In this document: positions 5,735 through 10,628 of the stretch, in pieces
How the letters are laid out: every line of letters starts with the position of its first letter
Position numbering within the stretch: the first letter of the stretch is position 1
Assembly: GCA_003557965.1 (NCBI GenBank)
Contig: PWND01000303.1
Location: 1-10,628, forward strand
From: Bacteroidales bacterium
Lineage (GTDB): Bacteria; Bacteroidota; Bacteroidia; Bacteroidales; UBA7960
Reading direction: 5' to 3'
Length of the DNA: 10,628 bases
Position numbers and translations under genes: made by a program
Notes under the pieces: model-generated
Database searches by the model: none
What the model saw: only the letters and a program-made list of their open reading frames with translations
What the model was told of the DNA's origin: nothing

Positions 5735-7057
5735 TTAAAACAGCCACCTTACAATATCGTTAAAATTTGCAAATAATAAAAGAGAAAGCAGCAAAATCAT
5801 TCCGATAGTTTGGGCATACTCCATAAATTTATCGCCGGGTTTTCTGCCTGCTATTATCTCATAAAGCAAAAACATTACATGTCCGCCATCTAAAGCAGGT
5901 ATTGGCAATATATTCATAATTGCCAATATTACTGAAAGAAACGCTGTTATTGACCAAAAGTGCTGCCAATTCCATGAAGCTGAAAAGATACTGCCAATGG
6001 TTATAAAACCGCCGACGCTTTCCCTTGCTTTTACTTCAGGCCTGAAAAGTAATCTTAACTGACTTAAGTAATTTGTTGTTGTGCTGTATGTTTTTACTAT
6101 GCCTGCCGGGATAGCCTGTATAAAGTTATATTCCCTGGTTTCAAATTCCAAAAAGTTAAAAGGGCTCTTAAATGCAACTCCAATAGTCAGGTTTTCCGGC
6201 ACAAAAATATCCAATACAGTATCCTTTCCATCCCGGTTTACTAATAATGAAGTTTTTTGGTTGGGATAATTAACTATTGCACTTCTAAACTCCAGAAAAC
6301 AAAATATTGAATCATTTCCTACCCCTTTAATTCTGTCGTTTTTCTTCAAGCCGTCTTTTTTAGCCTGGCTGTCTTCCGTAAAAGGCTGCACAACAAGCGG
6401 ATGTCTTAGTTCAATAAAGTTTTCACCTTTATTTTTAATTAATTTACCAAAAAAATCAGAAGGAACTTTCAAGTCAATATATTCACTATTCCGCTTTACA
6501 GTTACTACATCAACATTGCCCAGAATAAATTCCATTTTAATATCAAAGTAATCATAAACCTCTTCATTGTTGAGAGCCACTATTAAGTCGCCATTTTTAA
6601 GCCCTATTTCCCTTCCTAATGAATCAGCAACAATACCATATTTAAGATTTTTGGCCGGCAAGTATTGCTCACCAACAAAAAACAGCATAAAAATATAGAT
6701 AAATATTGCCAGCAAAATGTTTGCACCAACGCCACCAAGCATTATTAATAATCTTTGATAAGCAGGCTTAGACCTAAACTCCCATGGTTTAGGCGGTTTT
6801 TTCATTTGCTCTTTATCCATACTTTCATCTATCATTCCTGATATTTTCACATATCCGCCTAATGGCAGCCACCCCATACCATAAGTAGTTTCGCCCTTTT
6901 TAAATTTAAATAATGAAAACCACGGGTTAAAAAACAAGTAAAATTTTTCCACCCTTGTTTTAAATAATTTTGCAAAATAAAAATGGCCAAACTCATGTAT
7001 AATTATCAATATTGATAATGCTAAGAAGAATTGTGCAGCTTTAATTAAAATTTCCAT
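5735..7057 (-). CDS. rseP: RseP-type site-2 zinc metalloprotease (M50), regulated intramembrane proteolysis
   Basis: RseP cuts transmembrane substrates such as anti-sigma factors and signal-peptide remnants within the inner membrane. The 440-residue protein carries HEFGH at 21-25 in its first membrane segment (zinc ligands His21 and His25, catalytic Glu22). It has the third ligand in LDGGH with Asp390 in a late segment, preceded by NILPIPA. Other membrane segments lie near 104-128 and 415-432. The region of about 135-290 holds two PDZ-like units (GLKNGDLIVALNNE and GLKKNDRIKGVG), as in full RseP. The ATG at 7057 begins the first membrane segment directly, as expected. It follows dxr, 27 bases after the end of the complete Dxr reading frame, in an arrangement common in Bacteroidota. 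Nothing in the protein looks damaged. Confidence 0.95.
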   Translation of the reverse strand: MEILIKAAQFFLALSILIIIHEFGHFYFAKLFKTRVEKFYLFFNPWFSLFKFKKGETTYGMGWLPLGGYVKISGMIDESMDKEQMKKPPKPWEFRSKPAYQRLLIMLGGVGANILLAIFIYIFMLFFVGEQYLPAKNLKYGIVADSLGREIGLKNGDLIVALNNEEVYDYFDIKMEFILGNVDVVTVKRNSEYIDLKVPSDFFGKLIKNKGENFIELRHPLVVQPFTEDSQAKKDGLKKNDRIKGVGNDSIFCFLEFRSAIVNYPNQKTSLLVNRDGKDTVLDIFVPENLTIGVAFKSPFNFLEFETREYNFIQAIPAGIVKTYSTTTNYLSQLRLLFRPEVKARESVGGFITIGSIFSASWNWQHFWSITAFLSVILAIMNILPIPALDGGHVMFLLYEIIAGRKPGDKFMEYAQTIGMILLLSLLLFANFNDIVRWLF

Positions 7058-7084
7058 TTTCGTTCTTTATTATAAATTTATTTT

Positions 7085-7192
7085 TTATTTCTTTTTGTTT
7101 ATCCGTGCAATTATTTCTTTAGTGTAAGCCCTTGCTTGCTTATCGGTTTCGAAAAAATCTTCATATTCAGGGCTTTTTATATAATAAGTTTT
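7085..7192 (-). pseudogene. Severed C-terminal end of Dxr, in frame after a premature TAA
   Basis: After the TAA at 7193-7195 the same reading frame stays open for 35 codons and ends at a TAA at 7085-7087. The residues (KTYYIKSPEYEDFF…TDKQAR…) match the last helices of Dxr. In E. coli Dxr the corresponding segment begins VLEKMD, and the stop falls where that Glu stands, so GAA to TAA is a likely single change. With this piece Dxr would be 393 residues, the normal family length. It also fills nearly all of the gap before rseP. The piece has no start codon of its own near the break. Confidence 0.85.
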
Positions 7193-8266
7193 TTATATAC
7201 TTTGTTCAATAATGTCAGGCATTATCGCAAAATTAATTTTGTCGTTGAGAAACTCCTCAACCACAACTTCGTTAGCAGCATTTAGGGCACAGGGAATATT
7301 GCCTCCTTTTTCCAAAGCTAAATAAGCAAGTTGTAAATTTTTAAAGTTTTCCAAATCCGGTTTTTCAAACGTAAAGTTTGGATACTCGAAGAAACTAAAC
7401 CTGTTAAAATTATTTTTAAGCCTTTTGGGGTATGCCAGGGCATACTGAATGGGTAATTTCATGTCGGGCAGGCCCATTTGTGCTTTAATAGAGCCATCTT
7501 CAAACTGCACGGCTGAATGAATTATTGACTGTGGGTGCACCACTACTTCTATTTGGGATGGTTTAAGGTTAAACAACCATCGGGCTTCAATAACCTCAAG
7601 CCCTTTATTCATCAGGCTTGCAGAATCAATTGTTATTTTATTGCCCATATCCCATTTGGGATGTTTCAAAGCATCTTCCTTGGTAACGGTTTCCAGGAAT
7701 TTTTTGTCTTTACCGCGAAAAGGGCCACCACTGGCCGTTAGAAATATTTTTTCAACGGGATTGTGTAATTCTCCTGCAAGACATTGAAAAATTGCTGAGT
7801 GCTCAGAATCAACCGGTAAAATAGCTGAGCCAGACTCTAAAGCCAGTTTAGTTACGATGCAACCGGCTACAACCAAACTTTCTTTATTTGCCAAAGCAAT
7901 ATTTTTACCGTTTTTTATTGCTTCAATAGTAGGCTCCAATCCTGAAATACCAACCATTGCAGTTATTACGAGGTCAATAGTATTAAAAGATACAACATCT
8001 TTTATTGATTCGCTTCCGGCGAATATTTTAATATCCTTATTTGGTAATTTCTCTTTTAGTTTAGCGTACAGGTTTTTGTTGCCTATTACAACGGCATTAG
8101 GAGAAAACTCAATTGCCTGCTTAATAAGTAAGTCAACATTGTTTTGAGCTGTTAGTATTTCAACATTAAAACTATCGGAATTTTGCCTTATTACATCAAG
8201 AGCCTGGGTACCGATAGAGCCGGTAGAACCCAATATTGCAATATTTTTCTTTTGATTATTAATCAT
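7193..8266 (-). CDS. dxr: 1-deoxy-D-xylulose 5-phosphate reductoisomerase, shortened by a premature stop
   Basis: Dxr converts DXP to 2-C-methyl-D-erythritol 4-phosphate with NADPH and a divalent metal, the first committed step of the MEP isoprenoid pathway. Visible motifs: NADPH-binding GSTGSIG at 13-19, LANKESLV at 125-132, the metal and substrate loop PVDSEHSAIFQ with Asp152 and Glu154, TASGGPFR at 177-184, HPKWDMGNKITIDSAS at 202-217, and NKGLEVIEA with the third metal ligand Glu224. The C-terminal domain is recognisable to LNAANEVVVEEFL (328-340), but translation stops at residue 357, about 30-36 residues short. The missing tail is encoded in frame just downstream. The active site is complete, yet the C-terminal helical bundle that packs against it would be incomplete. 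The gene starts 14 bases after the M23 peptidase gene and precedes rseP. Confidence 0.93.
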   Translation of the reverse strand: MINNQKKNIAILGSTGSIGTQALDVIRQNSDSFNVEILTAQNNVDLLIKQAIEFSPNAVVIGNKNLYAKLKEKLPNKDIKIFAGSESIKDVVSFNTIDLVITAMVGISGLEPTIEAIKNGKNIALANKESLVVAGCIVTKLALESGSAILPVDSEHSAIFQCLAGELHNPVEKIFLTASGGPFRGKDKKFLETVTKEDALKHPKWDMGNKITIDSASLMNKGLEVIEARWLFNLKPSQIEVVVHPQSIIHSAVQFEDGSIKAQMGLPDMKLPIQYALAYPKRLKNNFNRFSFFEYPNFTFEKPDLENFKNLQLAYLALEKGGNIPCALNAANEVVVEEFLNDKINFAIMPDIIEQSI

Positions 8267-8280
8267 TAAGCAGTTTAGGA

Positions 8281-9159
8281 TTAAAATACTATGTAATCAA
8301 CCGGGTTAACAGGATTGCCGTTATACCAAAGCTCAAAATGCAAGTGCGTACCTGTAGACAAATATCCTGATTCACCAATAATTGCAATTGCTTCTCCAGC
8401 TCTAACAAAGCTGCCTGTTGTTTTCAGTAAAGCACTGTTATGCTTATATACAGAAAGTAAGTTATTGCTGTGTTGAACGGCAATTGTATAGCCGGTATCA
8501 ATTGTCCATGATGCAAATATTACCGTTCCGTCTAAAGTTGCTTTTATGGCTTCTTTAGGTCCTGCTACAATGTCAACACCATAATGATTTTCCGAAGGAT
8601 TAAAATAGTTAGTTATTATACCCTTCAAAGGGGGAAAAAAAAAGTACTGATATATATCTGAATGATAAGAGCGTGGTTCTTCATCAATCCAGTATGTATA
8701 TTGAGCTTGGGCTTCTATTTCACGCCTCAGCAAGGAGTCTTCTTTTGATCTTTGAAGCTCTTTTGGCGCAGCTTCATCAACCTTTTTTTTAATCGTATCA
8801 GGAAGCTCTTCAACAATTTCACGGCCTGAAATAATGTTTTGGATATTATGAATATATAAGTCTTTTCTTTTTAGCTCTAATTCAAGCGAATCCGCTTTAT
8901 GATTTAGCTCCCGTAAGATTTGTCGTGTGTTAAAGTCGGCATAGCCCGGTATATACTCACGAAGTGGGGTGAATGCTATAATATATGTGGTTGCTACTAT
9001 TAAAAATATGGCTAATGTTCCAAAAAAAACAAAGACGTTAAACCTTGATAACCTGAATGACAACTTTTCCTCAAATGTTTCATCATTCATCAACACCAAC
9101 CTGTATTTGTCATGAATTTTGTTGAAAAATTTACGTTCCTTTTTTGTGCTTTTATCCAT
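8281..9159 (-). CDS. Membrane-anchored M23 family (LytM-type) metallopeptidase
   Basis: Predicted peptidoglycan endopeptidase of the cell envelope, 292 residues from the ATG at 9159. A longer reading would use a TTG one codon upstream at 9162; the ATG is preferred. The N-terminal 40 residues are basic and cytoplasmic. One membrane helix lies at about 41-64. A Glu/Lys-rich segment at about 75-150 is probably coiled coil. The M23 domain fills about 175-290. Zinc and catalytic residues are all present: His192 and Asp196 in HYGVD, His240 in YKHN, and His272 and His274 in THLHFELW, so it is probably an active hydrolase rather than a LytM-type activator. The sequence ends at VDYIVF, as is common for Bacteroidota homologues. 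It leads the cluster with dxr and rseP. I do not assign a specific gene name or bond specificity. Confidence 0.9.
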   Translation of the reverse strand: MDKSTKKERKFFNKIHDKYRLVLMNDETFEEKLSFRLSRFNVFVFFGTLAIFLIVATTYIIAFTPLREYIPGYADFNTRQILRELNHKADSLELELKRKDLYIHNIQNIISGREIVEELPDTIKKKVDEAAPKELQRSKEDSLLRREIEAQAQYTYWIDEEPRSYHSDIYQYFFFPPLKGIITNYFNPSENHYGVDIVAGPKEAIKATLDGTVIFASWTIDTGYTIAVQHSNNLLSVYKHNSALLKTTGSFVRAGEAIAIIGESGYLSTGTHLHFELWYNGNPVNPVDYIVF

Positions 9160-9406
9160 CAATCAAAAATATTTAATTCTCGTGAGATACTCCCTTGCAA
9201 TTGTATATAAACGTTATTATTATGTAATGTGTTATTCAAAATAATTATGTAATTACAATTTTTTTTGCAAAAAATGATTTTTATAATAACCAGCAATGAT
9301 TTGCTAAGGATTTATTACAAATACGATATACAGTTTCTGAATAATTAATTTGCAAATATCGTAATTAAAACTGTTTTGTGGAAATAACATATAAAGTTTT
9401 GCAAAA
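9160..9406. promoter_or_regulatory. Intergenic region with the presumed promoter of the M23-dxr-rseP cluster
   Basis: The region is AT-rich with no gene. On the minus strand, several near matches to TAnnTTTG occur (for example TACAATTG near 9202-9209), but none has a well-spaced TTTG upstream, so I mark no exact promoter. An 8-base inverted repeat, TACGATAT (9322-9329) with ATATCGTA (9356-9363), and a TTTTGCAAAA palindrome (9397-9406) touching the symporter stop are present. Neither is followed by a U-run. Confidence 0.35.
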
Positions 9407-10628
9407 TTATCCGGTGAGTTTAGGTGAAATATTTTGAATAATAATAAAGCTAATTGCAGACAGGCTGATCCCAAAGAAATTAGCATCCAGGTTGTATGGC
9501 AGGTCAATATTAATTATTATTAAAGTTAATGTAGTTAAGCCGCCTAAAACCATTGAAACAATAGCCGCCAAAACAGATGGTTTTTTCAGAAATATAAAAC
9601 CTAAGACCGGAACTAACAATCCTGATACCATGAAAGCATATGAGTACAACATAAGTTCAAGCACATTTTCCATGAATGTTGCAAGGACAATTGCAATAGC
9701 TCCAATAATAAGAGTTACAAGTTGTGAAATTCGAATATTAAAACTTTTTTTCTTTTTTCTCCCACCCATTACGTCAGTAATAAAGTTACCTGATGCAGCC
9801 ATAAGGCAGCTATCAGCTGTTGACATTATAGCAGAAAAGTAAGCAGACATCATAAGTCCCATAAGCCCCACAGGCAAAACAGTCCTTAAAAGAAGTGGTA
9901 ATCCAAGTTCTGCGTCAATTTCTGTTCCGGCAGCATAGCCAATGCTTTCAAACATGCCCTGGTCAAATGCGATTTTTGCAAATAAGCCAAGTATTACGCC
10001 CATGAATGCCATTAGCGGCCATTCAAAAACACCGGCAATATACCATGCTTTTTTTGCTGTTTTTTTATCTTTACATGCATATATTCTTTGATACAATGTC
10101 ATTCCAACAAACCATATAGGCAGTATTGTAATTAACCAGTTAAAAAGTTGCACAAAAGTAACATTGGTTAGTTTCAGCATTTCCGGTTTTACCGTTTGGC
10201 TTATTGCTTCCCAGCCTCCAATTTTATAATATCCTAAAGGAATGCCAATCAATATCAATCCACTCATAATAAGTATCCACTGAATTGTATCTGTATATAT
10301 TACAGCTTTAATTCCACCAACAACAGTATAAACAACAGCAATAATGCCCATAACCAAAACAGCATGTTGCAGTGAAAGTGCCGGAAATGTTGCGGATGCA
10401 AGTTTTGCTCCTGCAAGAATTTGTGAGCTCGTGAAGCCAATATATCCAATAAGTGAAATTAATCCTGCGATGTATGCAACCCGGTAATTATAAAAATGGC
10501 TCAAAGCTTCAGGAAATGTTAAAAATGATTTTTTACTAGCTATAGGATATACTCTTGGTATAAGCAAAACTGCGCTAATCCAGGCACCCATTAACCCTGT
10601 AAACAGCATCCAGCTTCCTCATATTCCC
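9407..10628 (-). CDS. Sodium:solute symporter (SSS family), N-terminus outside the window and in-frame TGA near the edge
   Basis: An inner-membrane Na+-coupled importer; the substrate cannot be told. From the first visible Met (10609) 400 residues remain, with about 11 hydrophobic segments. SSS signatures are clear: VVGGIKAVIYTDTIQ at 96-110, and FSAIMSTADSCLMAAS at 258-273 with the Ser-Thr pair of the Na2 sodium site. Family members are about 480 residues or more, so the first one or two helices are missing. The visible start lies inside a helix, so it is not the true N-terminus. Upstream, the frame reads Gly-Ile-stop-Gly-Ser-Trp before that Met. SSS proteins have a similar GIxGxW stretch here, so the TGA (10619-10621) appears to replace one residue. 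It could be a real nonsense change or an end-of-sequence error. The gene may therefore be a pseudogene. Confidence 0.85.

Noticed and set aside
7193..8266. Annotating dxr as a normal complete 357-residue gene
   Set aside because: It is short for the family, and the missing C-terminal segment is plainly encoded in the same frame immediately after the TAA.
9160..9162. TTG start for the M23 peptidase gene
   Set aside because: An ATG follows one codon later at 9157-9159 and is the more likely initiation codon.
9304..9507. 67-residue minus-strand open frame overlapping the symporter end
   Set aside because: It overlaps the end of a well-supported gene in another frame and shows no domain or plausible start context.
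10607..10609. ATG at 10609 as the true symporter start
   Set aside because: It lies inside a transmembrane segment, and the essential first helices of the SSS fold would be absent.
7193..10621. Stop-codon reassignment explaining both in-frame stops
   Set aside because: The two codons differ (TAA and TGA), TAA ends every intact gene here, and no other gene body contains an in-frame TGA or TAA.

Overview
The window looks like a chromosomal segment of an AT-rich member of the Bacteroidota. The reasons are the protein style of the housekeeping genes, the M23 peptidase-dxr-rseP gene order, TAA as the stop of every intact gene, and few strong Shine-Dalgarno sites. I cannot name a genus. All eight genes lie on the minus strand, so transcription runs from high to low coordinates.

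Layout in transcription order. (1) 10628-9407: the body of a sodium:solute symporter. It is cut by the window edge, with an in-frame TGA just upstream of its first visible Met. (2) 9159-7085: a housekeeping cluster of an inner-membrane-anchored M23/LytM peptidase, then dxr (MEP isoprenoid pathway), then rseP (site-2 protease). The dxr frame is broken by one TAA, and the apparent gap before rseP is the rest of the Dxr C-terminus, still readable in the same frame. (3) 5734-5424: a 311-base AT-rich gap with palindromes and one DnaA-box-like nonamer. (4) 5423-303: a cyanophycin-type module: cyanophycinase (cphB), a short cyanophycin synthetase resembling CphA2, isoaspartyl dipeptidase (iadA), then ribonuclease Z (rnz), whose start codon directly abuts the iadA stop. 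(5) 302-1: a non-coding stretch built largely of a degenerate 8-base tandem repeat.

How the genes fit together: CphB would cut a multi-Asp-Arg polymer to beta-Asp-Arg dipeptides. IadA would split those dipeptides into free amino acids. The synthetase-like protein keeps its ATP-grasp domain but lacks the Mur-ligase P-loop and the N-domain HxxEH motif expected in full CphA1. It may therefore re-polymerise ready-made dipeptides rather than build polymer from Asp and Arg. No full-length cphA1 is in view.

Most worth checking: the nonsense codon in dxr (normally essential where MEP is the only isoprenoid route), the reduced CphA-like enzyme and its cassette, and the octamer repeat array. I saw no tRNA, rRNA, CRISPR array, transposase or phage gene.
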